A program made the translations under genes and the position numbers. A stretch of 64,000 bases of DNA from Microbacterium lacus. GTDB lineage: Bacteria; Actinomycetota; Actinomycetes; Actinomycetales; Microbacteriaceae. Shown piece after piece: positions 24,803-33,854 of the stretch; positions within the stretch are counted from its first letter, which is position 1, and the number at the start of each line of letters is the position of its first letter. The notes beneath the pieces are model-generated. The model had not been told where the DNA came from, did not search any database, and was given only the letters and a program-made list of their open reading frames with translations. Where the stretch lies: contig NZ_NMUM01000019.1 of the NCBI RefSeq assembly GCF_002812805.1, positions 117,086 through 181,085 on the forward strand. The letters are read 5' to 3'.

Positions 24803-25827
24803 GCGCCGGTCTCGTCATCCTGGTGACCATCGCGCTGATCGCGCTCAGTGCCTTCTTCGTCATTATCGAGTTCGCCCTTCTCGGCGCCCGCCGGCACAGG
24901 CTGGAAGAGATGGCTCCCGAGAGCGCGTCCGCGCGCGCGGCGCTTCGCGGAATGAACGAACTGACGATCATGCTCGCCGGCGCCCAGCTCGGTATCACTG
25001 CCTGCACCTTCGCACTCGGGGCTATCACGAAGCCGTTCGTGGACGGATGGCTCGGCCCGGTCTTCACGGCGTGGGGCGCGCCCGAATGGCTCGCGGGCGG
25101 GGCAGCGTTCGCGCTGTCGCTGCTGGTCGTGACGTTCCTGCACCTCGTGATCGGCGAGATGGCGCCGAAGTCCTGGGCGATCGCCCATCCCGAGCGTTCG
25201 GCCAAGCTCATCGGGATCCCGGCACGCGCCTTCATCTGGCTCTTCCGGCCCTTCCTGCTGTGGATCAATCGGATCGCGAACGCACTCGTGCGCCGAAGCG
25301 GTGTCGAACCCGTCGACAAGGCGGCGGTCGGTGGCCGCGACGCCGACACGATCAGGCACCTCGTCGAGTACTCGACACAGGTGGGCGTTCTCGAGCCCGA
25401 GCTGCGCACCCAGATCACGGGCGTCATCGCTCTGCAGACCCTCACCGCCGAAAGCATCACGTCTAACAATGGGCATCCAACGTCCGTCGCAGGCGGCGCA
25501 ACCGTTGCCGAGGTGCGTGCCGCTTCGCAGCGTTCGGGCCACCTCCGGATTCTGCTCACGGATGCCGCGGGCAACGCGCAGTCGGTTGTGCACGTGCGCG
25601 ACACCCTGCTCGCCGACGATGGCTCCCCGGCGGCCGCCTTCGCGCGACCTGCGCTGCGGCTGGACGCAGCCACGCCGGTCTACGAAGTGCTGCGCCAGAT
25701 GCGCGAGAGCCGGGTACAACTGGCGGTCGTGGAGAGCGCCGCGAATATGATCGGGGTCGTGACACTCACGGACGTCGTCAAGCGAGTTCTGCCCGGTGGG
25801 AGCGAAGCCGTGGCAGCAGCACGCTGA
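24799..25827 (+). CDS. CNNM family membrane protein, short paralogue
   Basis: 342 residues, overlapping the previous gene as ATGA. It has the CNNM membrane domain (VIIEFALLGARRHRLEEMAP, LHLVIGEMAPKSWAIAHPER) and a degenerate CBS pair, but lacks the C-terminal CorC/HlyC domain and acidic tail of its neighbour. Tandem long-plus-short pairs of this kind are common in actinobacteria and probably act as a heteromer; this is inferred. It overlaps the next start by one base (TGATG). Confidence 0.87.
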   Translation: MSAGLVILVTIALIALSAFFVIIEFALLGARRHRLEEMAPESASARAALRGMNELTIMLAGAQLGITACTFALGAITKPFVDGWLGPVFTAWGAPEWLAGGAAFALSLLVVTFLHLVIGEMAPKSWAIAHPERSAKLIGIPARAFIWLFRPFLLWINRIANALVRRSGVEPVDKAAVGGRDADTIRHLVEYSTQVGVLEPELRTQITGVIALQTLTAESITSNNGHPTSVAGGATVAEVRAASQRSGHLRILLTDAAGNAQSVVHVRDTLLADDGSPAAAFARPALRLDAATPVYEVLRQMRESRVQLAVVESAANMIGVVTLTDVVKRVLPGGSEAVAAAR

Positions 25828-26774
25828 TGGTCGCGCTGCCGGAGCTGCCGTACGAGTCCTGGCGTGACACGAAGGAGACGCTCCACCGCTACCTGCAGAT
25901 CGTCGGAAAGCTGCGCCTTGCCGACAGCCCACGACGCAACCACTGGTGGAACGTCCCCTTCCACGTCACCGGAGCCGGGATAACAACCCGACCGATGGGC
26001 TCGGACCCGGTGTTCGCGGTCGACTTCGACTTCATCGAACATCGGCTCGTCGTCGCGACGACCGATGGGCGGAGGGAGTCGTTCAGCCTGCGGGGGTTGA
26101 GCGTCGCGGGATTCCACTCGGCGTTCGTCGACGTATTGACGAGGGCAGGCGTGGACCCATCCCCGATCGTCGAAGCCACCCCCTTCGACCTCCCCGATGC
26201 CGGGCGGCGTTTCGCGGATGACACCGAGCACGCAACCTACGATGAGGACGCCGTCGCCACGTATTGGCAGACGTTGTCGCACGTCAACCTCATCCTCGAG
26301 GAGTTCTGCGGACGCGTCTCGGGGAAGACGAGCCCGGTGCACCACTTCTGGCACACGTTCGACATCGCAGCCACGCGCTTCTCGGACACGATCGTCGCGC
26401 ACGACGCCACATCCGATTCCGTCACGCGTGAGACCTACTCGCGCGAAGTCGTGAGCTTCGGATTCTGGTTCGGGGATGAGTCCTACCCTGCCCCGGCGTT
26501 CTACTCCTATACGTCGCCCGAGCCTGCGAGGATCAGCTCGTGTGCGCTCCCGTCCGGAGCCGAGTGGCTCGACCGAGGCGCCAGTCACCTCGCGGTCTAC
26601 CCGCTAGCAGCCGTTCGCGACGCCCCCGACCAGGCCGCCGCGATCCTCGACTTTTTCGAGGCCGCTTATCGCGGCGGTGCCACGCTGGCGGGTTGGGACA
26701 TCGAGCGCTACGCGTGTTCGGGCGGTGTGACCGATCCGGTGCACGCCGCAGCGAATGGCGACCGGCTCGGTTGA
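25827..26774 (+). CDS. DUF5996 family protein
   Basis: 315 residues, starting in the TGATG overlap after the CNNM gene. The opening LPELPYESWRDTKETLHRYL, then LADSPRRNHWWNVPFHVTGAG and FHSAFVDVL are features of DUF5996, a widespread family without assigned activity. Several conserved Trp, His and Asp residues (PVHHFWHTFDIAATRF, FGFWFGDESYPAPAFYSY) hint at a binding pocket. Translational coupling to the cation-transporter pair is probably incidental but ties its expression to them. Confidence 0.8.
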   Translation: MVALPELPYESWRDTKETLHRYLQIVGKLRLADSPRRNHWWNVPFHVTGAGITTRPMGSDPVFAVDFDFIEHRLVVATTDGRRESFSLRGLSVAGFHSAFVDVLTRAGVDPSPIVEATPFDLPDAGRRFADDTEHATYDEDAVATYWQTLSHVNLILEEFCGRVSGKTSPVHHFWHTFDIAATRFSDTIVAHDATSDSVTRETYSREVVSFGFWFGDESYPAPAFYSYTSPEPARISSCALPSGAEWLDRGASHLAVYPLAAVRDAPDQAAAILDFFEAAYRGGATLAGWDIERYACSGGVTDPVHAAANGDRLG

Positions 26775-26868
26775 TACGGTCGGTTGAGACATGAACGCGC
26801 CCCGTTGTCAAGGGGTGCGGGGATGCCGAAGTGCCGCCGCACACTGGACGGACAACGGTTGGAGAACC

Positions 26869-27168
26869 ATGTCCAGCATCCACAATCCGCACTACGCGTT
26901 GCAGCCGACCACCACGATGATGTGGGTCGTCCTCGACTTGGGACGTCCGCTCGGAGATCCACGCCGCACCGTCGCGCGCATCTACGAGGTTGACGCAGAC
27001 GAGGTAGAAGTCGAGTGGCTCCTCGATCTGCCTTTCCCCGCGCGATACAGCTCGCCGGTCGCGGTCATTCGCGACCTGCAGCGGCGCGAGGCGCGCTCCA
27101 GATCTGAGCGCCCTGTCCCCATTCCGCACCGCGGTCCGCCCCGCACCACCCTGATGTCACGGGACTAG
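26869..27168 (+). CDS. Small hypothetical protein (99 aa)
   Basis: Start chosen at the ATG at 26869 (MSSIHNPHYALQPTTTMMWV) because a GGAG site precedes it at good distance; the frame extends upstream to 26791 with no ribosome site. The centre alternates strands (WVVLDLGRPLGDPRRTVARI, EVEVEWLLDLPFPARYSSP) and the last 30 residues are basic and Pro/Arg rich. No family recognised. A strong terminator follows 17 bp after the stop. Confidence 0.6.
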   Translation: MSSIHNPHYALQPTTTMMWVVLDLGRPLGDPRRTVARIYEVDADEVEVEWLLDLPFPARYSSPVAVIRDLQRREARSRSERPVPIPHRGPPRTTLMSRD

Positions 27169-27185
27169 GACCCTCGCTCATCGGT

Positions 27186-27219
27186 CCTTCTGTGGGCGAG
27201 ATGCCCCGTGCACAGAAGG
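27186..27219 (+). terminator. Hairpin terminator
   Basis: Arms CCTTCTGTG (27186-27194) and CACAGAAGG (27211-27219) enclose a second GGGC/GCCC stem, right after the 99-residue gene. Confidence 0.7.
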
Positions 27220-27523
27220 GCCCTCTCGCGTCGTCGTCTTCCCCAGCCGTCGACACGAGAGGGCTATCCTGATTCCCCACGAACATTCGTCCTATGGCAC
27301 GAAAAAACACGCGCATTTCGGCGCGGATCAGATCGCATAGCAATAAGACACGGTGATCAGTCCCCACGTCACACCGTTGAGATCGGGTTCTCGTAACCTA
27401 GCAAAACCGTTCACCTACTGTCCACCGAAAGGGGGACACTTGTGGATAATTCGTCGGAGTGTTACGCACCCGTTGCGGGCGAGTTGCGCGGACGTGTGTC
27501 CGGGCATCCGAGAGAATTCGGAC
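27220..27523. other. A+T-richer non-coding stretch
   Basis: About 300 bp between a terminator and the K+ channel gene. It is less GC-rich than its surroundings (for instance CACGAAAAAACACGCG near 27297) and contains the third palindrome copy at 27419-27438. A 20-codon basic frame at 27295 (MARKNTRISARIRS...) has no ribosome site. The channel promoter must lie here, but no clear boxes stand out. Confidence 0.5.
27419..27438. repeat. Palindromic repeat, third copy
   Basis: TGTCCACCGAAAGGGGGACA, matching the palindromes at 15965 and 15998. Flanks differ: here it is followed by CTTGTGGATAATTCG. Confidence 0.7.
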
Positions 27524-28252
27524 ATGACCCCAGAACGGTGGCACAAGCTGACCAATTGGCCACTGATCGTGGCATCGTTCGCGTTCATAACCGCGTATTC
27601 GTGGCAGGTCATCGGTGAGCTCCGGGGAATGCCGCGGGTCGTCACGGCCACGATCATCTTCGTCACCTGGATCATGTTCGTCGCGGACTATCTGGTACAG
27701 CTCTCGCTCGCGCCGAAGAAGGGCGTGTGGTTCCGTGCGCATCTCTTCGCTCTCGCGGTCGTCATCGTTCCCGCCCTCAAGCCCCTCCGGTTGCTCCGCG
27801 TCCTGACGCTGTTCCATCCGTTCGGCCGGAGCGCGGGCGACGCGCTGCGTGCCCGCCTCATGATCTACGGCGTCGCATCCGCGCTGATCGTCGTCTACAT
27901 CGCCGCGCTCTCGGTGCTCGAGGCCGAGCGGGCGTCCCCCGACGCGAATATCACCAACTTCGGTGATGCGATCTGGTGGGCGTTCGTGACGATCACCACG
28001 GTCGGCTACGGCGACTTCACGCCCGTGACGGTCGCGGGCCGCGTCGTCGCCGTGATCCTCATGCTCTCGGGGGTCGCCGTGCTCGGCATCAGCACCGCGA
28101 CACTGGCATCGTGGGTCGCCGAGCGCGCGACCGCCGGTCACGCGGAGTACCAGCCGGCCACCCGGGCCGAGGTACGCAAAATCTCGGCGCAGCTCACGGC
28201 CCTGGGCGCACCCGCCGACTCGTCGTCACCAGCGCGGACGCCTGACGCCTGA
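27524..28252 (+). CDS. Voltage-gated-type potassium channel
   Basis: 242 residues from the ATG at 27524 (AGAGA before it). The selectivity filter TTVGYGD is at residues 158-164 between the pore helix (GDAIWWAFVTI) and the last membrane helix. Four further hydrophobic segments precede it, and KPLRLLRVLTLFHPFGRS (about 86-103) carries spaced arginines like a voltage-sensor S4. The soluble C-terminal tail of about 45 residues is short, with no RCK domain. It likely forms a tetrameric K+ channel in the cytoplasmic membrane. Confidence 0.88.
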   Translation: MTPERWHKLTNWPLIVASFAFITAYSWQVIGELRGMPRVVTATIIFVTWIMFVADYLVQLSLAPKKGVWFRAHLFALAVVIVPALKPLRLLRVLTLFHPFGRSAGDALRARLMIYGVASALIVVYIAALSVLEAERASPDANITNFGDAIWWAFVTITTVGYGDFTPVTVAGRVVAVILMLSGVAVLGISTATLASWVAERATAGHAEYQPATRAEVRKISAQLTALGAPADSSSPARTPDA

Positions 28253-28324
28253 GCGCGGCGGGCGCACGGTCGTGCCTGGACTAGGGTTTTCCTGGTGTGC
28301 CCGCGTGGGCAGAGAGGTCGGGCA

Positions 28325-29149
28325 ATGCCAAGACGTGGTGCAACCGGTGGAGATGGCGACATCGTCGAGGGCTACAGGTGGACGCCGGGACGGGTCATCC
28401 TGCACATCTCGGTCGGTCTGTTCGCCGGTCTGCTGTCGGGCATGTTCGGCGTCGGAGGCGGCATCGTCATCGTCCCGCTCCTCGTGTTGCTGCTGGCCTA
28501 TCCGCAGCGCCTCGCGGCCGGTACGTCGCTTGCGGCCATCATCCCCGCGGCGAGCGTCGGCGTCATCTCTTATGCATTCAGCGGCGATGTCGCTTGGATC
28601 CCCGCGCTGATCCTGGCCGGTGGGGCGGTCATCGGCGCTCAGGTCGGCACGTGGCTCCTGCCTCGGGTGCCGGTGCGTGTCCTGCAGTTCGGCTTCGCCG
28701 CGTTCCTCATCGTCGTCATCGTCAGCCTCTTCCTCGTCATCCCCAGCCGGGGCGAGCCGTTCGAGCTCAGTGTGGTGACCGTTCTCGGACTGATCGCGCT
28801 CGGACTCATCACGGGGCTCCTCTCGGGACTCCTCGGCGTGGGAGGCGGCATCGTCGTCGTGCCCGCCCTGCTGCTCATCTTCGGCACAAGCGACCTGATC
28901 GCCCGCGGCACGAGCTTGCTGATGATCATCCCGACCGCAATCTCGGGCACGATCGGCAACCTCGGCCGTCGGAACGTGAACCTGTTGGGTGCTGCCCTGG
29001 TCGGTGGTTCGGCGTGCACGACCACAGCGCTCGGCGCGATCATCACAAAGAGCATCGATCCCTTCTCGGCGAACATCATCTTCGCGGTGTTCCTCTTCTT
29101 CATCACCGTTCAGATCCTGGTGCGGGCAATCCGCGGGCGATCCAAGTAG
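28325..29149 (+). CDS. TauE/SafE family membrane exporter
   Basis: 274 residues from the ATG at 28325, chosen for the GAGAGG site before it. Two homologous halves each begin with the family's Gly-rich signature: LLSGMFGVGGGIVIVPLLVL and LLSGLLGVGGGIVVVPALLL. About eight membrane segments. The family exports sulfite, sulfonates, sulfoacetate or other organic anions, but no sulfur genes are near, so the substrate is unknown. It stands alone between the channel and hadA. Confidence 0.85.
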   Translation: MPRRGATGGDGDIVEGYRWTPGRVILHISVGLFAGLLSGMFGVGGGIVIVPLLVLLLAYPQRLAAGTSLAAIIPAASVGVISYAFSGDVAWIPALILAGGAVIGAQVGTWLLPRVPVRVLQFGFAAFLIVVIVSLFLVIPSRGEPFELSVVTVLGLIALGLITGLLSGLLGVGGGIVVVPALLLIFGTSDLIARGTSLLMIIPTAISGTIGNLGRRNVNLLGAALVGGSACTTTALGAIITKSIDPFSANIIFAVFLFFITVQILVRAIRGRSK

Positions 29150-29177
29150 CCCCCGTACGCCGTCATAGGATGGCGGG

Positions 29178-29624
29178 GTGCCAGTGAACCCCGAGCTCGT
29201 CGGTCGTGACTTCCCGCCGACGCAGCCGTACCTCGTCGGCCGGGAGAAGGTGCGCGAGTTCGCCCGCGCCGTCTTCGCCACGGACCCCTCGCATACGGAT
29301 GTCGCAGCGGCCCAAGCGCTCGGGTACACGGATGTCGTAGCGCCGCCGACCTTCGCGATGGTGATCCAAGATCACACCCTGCAGCAATTGCTCGCCGAAC
29401 CCGACTCGGGCGTCGTCCTCGAGCGCACGATTCACGCCGAACAGAAGTTCCGCTACACGAGGCCGATCGTCGCGGGCGACGAGCTCACCGGCCGACTCGC
29501 CGTCACCGGGGTCCGTGCGATCGGCAAAGGCGCCATGGTCACGAGCGAAGCCGAGATCACGGATGCCTCGGGTGCTCATGTCGTGACCGCGACATCCATC
29601 CTGCTGATCGGCGGCGAAGAATGA
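29178..29624 (+). CDS. hadA: MaoC-like (3R)-hydroxyacyl dehydratase subunit, HadA type
   Basis: 148 residues from a GTG at 29178 (MPVNPELVGRDFPPTQPYLV); a second GTG two codons later is possible. N-terminal hotdog (FAS1-type dehydratase) domain with the conserved YLVGREKVREFARAV and PPTFAMVIQDHTL patterns and FRYTRPIVAGDEL. It is the structural half of a heterodimer with the next gene, overlapping it as ATGA. In mycobacteria HadAB dehydrates mycolic-acid intermediates; Microbacteriaceae make no mycolates, so a general fatty-acid or other acyl role is likelier. Confidence 0.85.
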   Translation: MPVNPELVGRDFPPTQPYLVGREKVREFARAVFATDPSHTDVAAAQALGYTDVVAPPTFAMVIQDHTLQQLLAEPDSGVVLERTIHAEQKFRYTRPIVAGDELTGRLAVTGVRAIGKGAMVTSEAEITDASGAHVVTATSILLIGGEE

Positions 29625-30037
29625 CCGGCCTGCTTCCCACCGTCGGCGAGGTCGTCGCCGAGCGCACCGTCCACCTGACCCGAGAGTCCCTCGTGCGTTA
29701 TGCCGGGGCATCGGGGGACTTCAACCCCATCCACTACAGCGACGAGGTCGCGGCCCGTGTCGGGCTGCCCGGCGTCTTGGCGCACGGAATGCTGACGATG
29801 GGCCTCGCGGGTTCGACGATCGTGCCATGGCTCGGCGACGCCGGCCACATCACCGACTACGGTGTGCGTTTCACGCGTCCCGTCGTCGTCGACGCCGAGG
29901 ATGGCGCCGACGTTCGGGTCGTGGCGACCGTGGCCGAGGTCGACGAGGCCGCCCGAACCGCGCGCATCGACCTCGTCGTCTCGCATGCCGAAACGACCGT
30001 GCTCGGCAAGGCGCAGGTGCGCGTTCGGTTGGGGTGA
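29621..30037 (+). CDS. hadB: MaoC-like (3R)-hydroxyacyl dehydratase subunit, HadB type
   Basis: 138 residues, ATGA overlap with hadA. This is the catalytic hotdog subunit: the hydratase-2 motif with its Asp-His dyad reads GDFNPIHYSDEVAARVGLPG followed by LAHGMLTMGLAG. It overlaps or abuts murB directly. The order hadA-hadB-murB is conserved in actinobacteria near the secE-nusG block. Confidence 0.87.
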   Translation: MTGLLPTVGEVVAERTVHLTRESLVRYAGASGDFNPIHYSDEVAARVGLPGVLAHGMLTMGLAGSTIVPWLGDAGHITDYGVRFTRPVVVDAEDGADVRVVATVAEVDEAARTARIDLVVSHAETTVLGKAQVRVRLG

Positions 30038-30042
30038 GTCCC

Positions 30043-31194
30043 ATGCCCGACATCGAACCCGTTCCCCTCTCGAAGCTGACGACCCTTCGCACGGGCGGAC
30101 GGCCCGCCCGCATGATCGCCGCGACCACCCGTGATGAGCTGGTTGCAGCGCTCCGTGAAGTCTGGTCGACGGGTGAACCGTGGCTGGTGCTCGGCGGAGG
30201 CTCGAACCTGTTCGTGGGTGATTCCGACTACGACGGCACCGTCGTACGGATCCTGACGAGCGGCATCGAGCGGATACCCTCAGCACGTCCGGGTTATGCC
30301 CGCCTGCGGATCGAGGCCGGACACGACTGGGACGACCTCGTCGCGCACACGGTTCGCGAAGGCCTGGCCGGTATCGAGGGGATGTCGGGAATCCCCGGAA
30401 CGGTCGGAGCAGCACCCGTGCAGAACGTCGGCGCGTACGGGCAGGAGATCGAACAGACGCTCGTCGAGGTCGAGCTCATCGACGAGACGACCGGCGATGT
30501 CGAGACGGTGCCGGTGGAGCAACTCGGGCTCGGCTTCCGCACCTCCGTGTTCAAAGCCCACTACGGCTCGGTCGCCGAACGTCCCTCCGTCATCCTCTCT
30601 GTGACCCTCGAGTTGGAAGAGGTCGGGGACGCGCCGCGCCTCGTGCGCGGCGAGCAGTTGCGACGTGCCCTCGGGTACGAGCCAGGCGCGGCGGCAACGT
30701 TGCGCGACGTGCGTCACCGTGTGCTCGCGACCCGTCGAGCGAAGGGCATGGTGCTCGACGACCTGCCTGACGACCGTGCCGACCCCGACACGCGTAGCGC
30801 TGGATCGTTCTTCCAGAACGCGATCGTGTCGGCTGCGTTCGCCCGGACGCTCCCCCCCGAGTGCCCGCGCTGGCCGGTGCGCCCGGATGTCGAGGTCGAC
30901 ACCGTGATTCCCCTGGAGTCGTACGACGGCATTGTGCCCGCTGCATCCACCTCCGCTCCCGATGTCAAGGTGAGCGCCGCCTGGCTCATCGAACACTCGG
31001 GGTTGCGCAAGGGGTTCTCGCTGCCGCGCTCGCGGGCCGGACTCTCGACGAAACACGCGCTCGCGCTCACGAACCGCGGGGGAGCGACGGCGGGCGAGAT
31101 CGCGGAACTCGCACGATTCATCCAGCAGCGGGTGCAGGCGGAGTTCGGCCTGCTCTTGCAACCGGAGCCCGTCCTGATCGACGTGGAGTTGTAG
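30043..31194 (+). CDS. murB: UDP-N-acetylmuramate dehydrogenase
   Basis: Reduces UDP-GlcNAc enolpyruvate to UDP-MurNAc in peptidoglycan synthesis, with FAD and NADPH. 383 residues from the ATG at 30043; a GTG at 30034 overlapping the hadB stop is an alternative. Features: TLRTGGRPARM, FAD-binding LVLGGGSNLFVGD and GIEGMSGIPGTVGAAPVQNV, the catalytic Ser region SAGSFFQNAIV, and the C-terminal substrate domain AAWLIEHSGLRKGF. Length and the extended middle are typical of type I MurB. Confidence 0.93.
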   Translation: MPDIEPVPLSKLTTLRTGGRPARMIAATTRDELVAALREVWSTGEPWLVLGGGSNLFVGDSDYDGTVVRILTSGIERIPSARPGYARLRIEAGHDWDDLVAHTVREGLAGIEGMSGIPGTVGAAPVQNVGAYGQEIEQTLVEVELIDETTGDVETVPVEQLGLGFRTSVFKAHYGSVAERPSVILSVTLELEEVGDAPRLVRGEQLRRALGYEPGAAATLRDVRHRVLATRRAKGMVLDDLPDDRADPDTRSAGSFFQNAIVSAAFARTLPPECPRWPVRPDVEVDTVIPLESYDGIVPAASTSAPDVKVSAAWLIEHSGLRKGFSLPRSRAGLSTKHALALTNRGGATAGEIAELARFIQQRVQAEFGLLLQPEPVLIDVEL

Positions 31195-31280
31195 AGCGCG
31201 ATCGACCAATTTCAGTCAGGCTGATGACAAGCTGGCCCGCGTCGTATAGAACAAGAGGGATTCCAAAGGAGGAAGCCCCC

Positions 31281-32747
31281 ATGTCGACGATGACATCGCA
31301 TTCCGATCACCGCCTGTTCGCGGGCGGAGAATGGCTGACGCCCCACACTTCGGCCCGCATCGAGGTCGAGAACCCCTACACCCGAAGGATTGTCGGAACC
31401 GCCCCGGACGGGGACGCTGCCGACATCGACGCCGCTGTTCGCGCGGCGCGTGAAGCGTTCGATCACGGACCCTGGCCGCGCATGAGCGCCGACGAGCGGG
31501 CGACGTTGCTCGAGCGTCTCGCGGACGAACTGGAGCGTCGCGGCGCGGACATCGCAGACCTCGTGACCGACGAGATCGGTCAGCCGACGGGCCTATCGCG
31601 CTACGTGAACGGGATGATGCCGGCCGGCCAACTGCGCTACTTCGCCGGACTCATCCGCGCCTTCGCGTTCGAAGAGGAACGGGCGAACATCGCCGGTCCC
31701 GGTGCTTCGACCATCCGGTACGAACCGGTGGGTGTCGCGGGCCTGATCGTGCCCTGGAACTATCCGCAGTCTCTGCTCTCCGCCAAGCTCGCGCCCGCGC
31801 TCGCGGTCGGGTGCACCGTCGTGATCAAGCCCGCGGCCGAGACTCCGCTGGACGCGCTCGCGCTGGCCGAGGCAGTCGAGGCGGTGGGATTCCCTCCGGG
31901 CGTCGTGAACGTCGTCACGGGTGGTCGTGAGACGGGCGACGCCCTCGTGAAGCACCCCGGTGTCGACAAGATCGCATTCACCGGATCGACCGCCGCGGGC
32001 CGCATCATCGCCCGCAACTGCGGCGAGCGGCTGATCCCGGTCACTCTCGAGCTCGGCGGGAAGTCCGCGGCCATCGTGCTGGACGACGCCGACATCGATG
32101 TCACGCTGGCGGGGCTGCGCGGTAACTCCTTCATGAACTCGGGTCAGACCTGCTTCCTGCTCTCGCGCGTGCTTGTGCCGCGTTCGCGGCGGGACGAGGT
32201 CGTGGACGGACTCGTGGACGTGGCGCGCTCGTTCCGGCTCGGCGATCCCCGAGACGCCTCCACCGAACTCGGCCCGCTCGTCTCGGACCGCATTCGCTCA
32301 CGCGTTCGCGGTCTGGTCGACGGGGCTCGCGCACGCGGCGCCCAGGTCCTCACCGGCGGACGCGATCTGCCCGGCGAATCGGGCTACTTCTATGAGCCGA
32401 CCATCCTGGCCGGAGTCTCGCCGGAAGACGAGATCGCCCAGGAAGAGGTGTTCGGTCCCGTCGTCACCGTCATGGAATATCAGGACCGCGACGATGCGGT
32501 GCGCATCGCCAACGACTCGAAGTACGGGCTCGGCGGGGCGGTGTTCTCGCGTGACATCGAAGCGGCCCGAGACGTGGCACGCGCGGTGCAGACCGGCACC
32601 ATCGGCGTGAACGGGTACGCCCCCGACCTTGCTTCGCCTTTCGGCGGCTACAAGGCATCGGGACTCGGACGAGAGCAGGGCCACGAGGTCTTCTACAACT
32701 ACCTCAACACCAAGTCGATCAACGTCATCCTGGGAGCAGGAGCATGA
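31281..32747 (+). CDS. NAD-dependent aldehyde dehydrogenase
   Basis: 488 residues. Excellent AAAGGAGG site, nine bases before the ATG. Catalytic features: GLIVPWNYPQSLL with the active-site Asn, KPAAETPLDAL, FTGSTAAGR, TLELGGKSAAIVL with the general-base Glu, NSGQTCFLLSRVLV with the catalytic Cys, and EEVFGPVVTVM. It overlaps the alcohol dehydrogenase gene as ATGA, so the pair likely oxidises an alcohol to its acid; the substrate (aliphatic, aromatic or terpene alcohol) is not determined by sequence. Confidence 0.9.
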   Translation: MSTMTSHSDHRLFAGGEWLTPHTSARIEVENPYTRRIVGTAPDGDAADIDAAVRAAREAFDHGPWPRMSADERATLLERLADELERRGADIADLVTDEIGQPTGLSRYVNGMMPAGQLRYFAGLIRAFAFEEERANIAGPGASTIRYEPVGVAGLIVPWNYPQSLLSAKLAPALAVGCTVVIKPAAETPLDALALAEAVEAVGFPPGVVNVVTGGRETGDALVKHPGVDKIAFTGSTAAGRIIARNCGERLIPVTLELGGKSAAIVLDDADIDVTLAGLRGNSFMNSGQTCFLLSRVLVPRSRRDEVVDGLVDVARSFRLGDPRDASTELGPLVSDRIRSRVRGLVDGARARGAQVLTGGRDLPGESGYFYEPTILAGVSPEDEIAQEEVFGPVVTVMEYQDRDDAVRIANDSKYGLGGAVFSRDIEAARDVARAVQTGTIGVNGYAPDLASPFGGYKASGLGREQGHEVFYNYLNTKSINVILGAGA

Positions 32748-33832
32748 GGGCCGCGGTCGTCAACGGCTTCGGGGCCGGCTTCGATGTCGAAGAGATCGAC
32801 ATCGACGAGCCGCGCGGGCGAGAGGTGCTAGTCGACATCAAGGCATCGGGTCTGTGCCACTCCGACCTGCACTTCGCCGAGACGAACTTCGGGATGGAAC
32901 CGCCGATGGTGCTCGGCCACGAGATCGCGGGGGTGGTTGCGGGAATCGGCCCGGAGGTCACCGAGTTCTCCGTCGGCGACCACGTCGTCGGATCACTGGT
33001 GCAGTTCTGCGGGGCGTGCGTCGCCTGTCTCAGCGGCGATACCGTGCGCTGCGCGCACCCCGAGGCGACCCTGCGTGCGCCGGATGAACCCCCGCGCCTG
33101 AGCCGCCGCGGAGAGCCCGTGCTGGCCGCGATGGGAACCGCGGGATTCGCCGAGCAGGCGCTCCTGCACGAGAACCAGCTCGTCGGGATCGACCCGGCGG
33201 TCCCGTTCGCCGAGGCATCCGTTCTCGGTTGCGGCACCATCACGGGGGCGGGCGCGGCGATCAATTCCGCCGGAGTACGTCCCGGTCAGACCGTTGCGGT
33301 GATCGGTCTCGGCGGCGTCGGCCTGAACGTCATCAGCGGAGCGCGCCTGGCGGGTGCCGCGAGAATCATCGGCATCGACCTGAACGACGAGAAGCTCGAA
33401 CTCGCTCGCGCGTTCGGAGCGACCGATGTCGTCAACGGTCGCGATGGCGATGTCGTCGCAGCGGTGCAGCAGCTCACGGACGGGGGTGTGGACCATGCCT
33501 TCGAGGTGATCGGGCGGAAGGACACCGCGCTCCAGGCCATCGCGATGCTCGCCGTCGGCGGCACCGCCAGCCTGATCGGTATCCACGGTGCGGGATCGAC
33601 GATCGAGCTCGACCCGAACGACTTTCTGCGCTGGCAGAAGAAGGTGCAGGGCGTCTACATGGGGCACGCGAACATCAAGCGCGATATCCCGTTCTACGCC
33701 TCGCTGTTCCTGCAGGGTCGGCTCAACCTCACGGACCTTATTTCGGTCGAGATCGGAATCGACGACCTCAACGAGGCCTACGATCAGCTCCGCACGGGGC
33801 GAACCGCGCGGAGCGTCATCACCCGGTTCTGA
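32744..33832 (+). CDS. Zinc-dependent alcohol dehydrogenase
   Basis: 362 residues, class III-like medium-chain dehydrogenase. Catalytic zinc ligands in SGLCHSDLHF and GHEIAGVVAGIGPEV; structural-zinc cysteines in FCGACVACLSGDTVRC; NAD-binding VIGLGGVGLNVISGA followed by IIGIDLNDEK (Asp for NAD). Coupled to the aldehyde dehydrogenase. The longer insert around residues 110-125 and resemblance to NDMA-dependent or aryl alcohol enzymes suggest it acts on bulkier alcohols, which is inference. Confidence 0.88.
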   Translation: MRAAVVNGFGAGFDVEEIDIDEPRGREVLVDIKASGLCHSDLHFAETNFGMEPPMVLGHEIAGVVAGIGPEVTEFSVGDHVVGSLVQFCGACVACLSGDTVRCAHPEATLRAPDEPPRLSRRGEPVLAAMGTAGFAEQALLHENQLVGIDPAVPFAEASVLGCGTITGAGAAINSAGVRPGQTVAVIGLGGVGLNVISGARLAGAARIIGIDLNDEKLELARAFGATDVVNGRDGDVVAAVQQLTDGGVDHAFEVIGRKDTALQAIAMLAVGGTASLIGIHGAGSTIELDPNDFLRWQKKVQGVYMGHANIKRDIPFYASLFLQGRLNLTDLISVEIGIDDLNEAYDQLRTGRTARSVITRF

Positions 33833-33854
33833 AGCGGCTCGCGCGCCCGCTCGG

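Noticed and set aside
27295..27357. A 20-codon basic frame resembling a tiny ribosomal protein
   Set aside because: It lacks a ribosome site, is too short for L28, L33 or L36, and none of their motifs appear.
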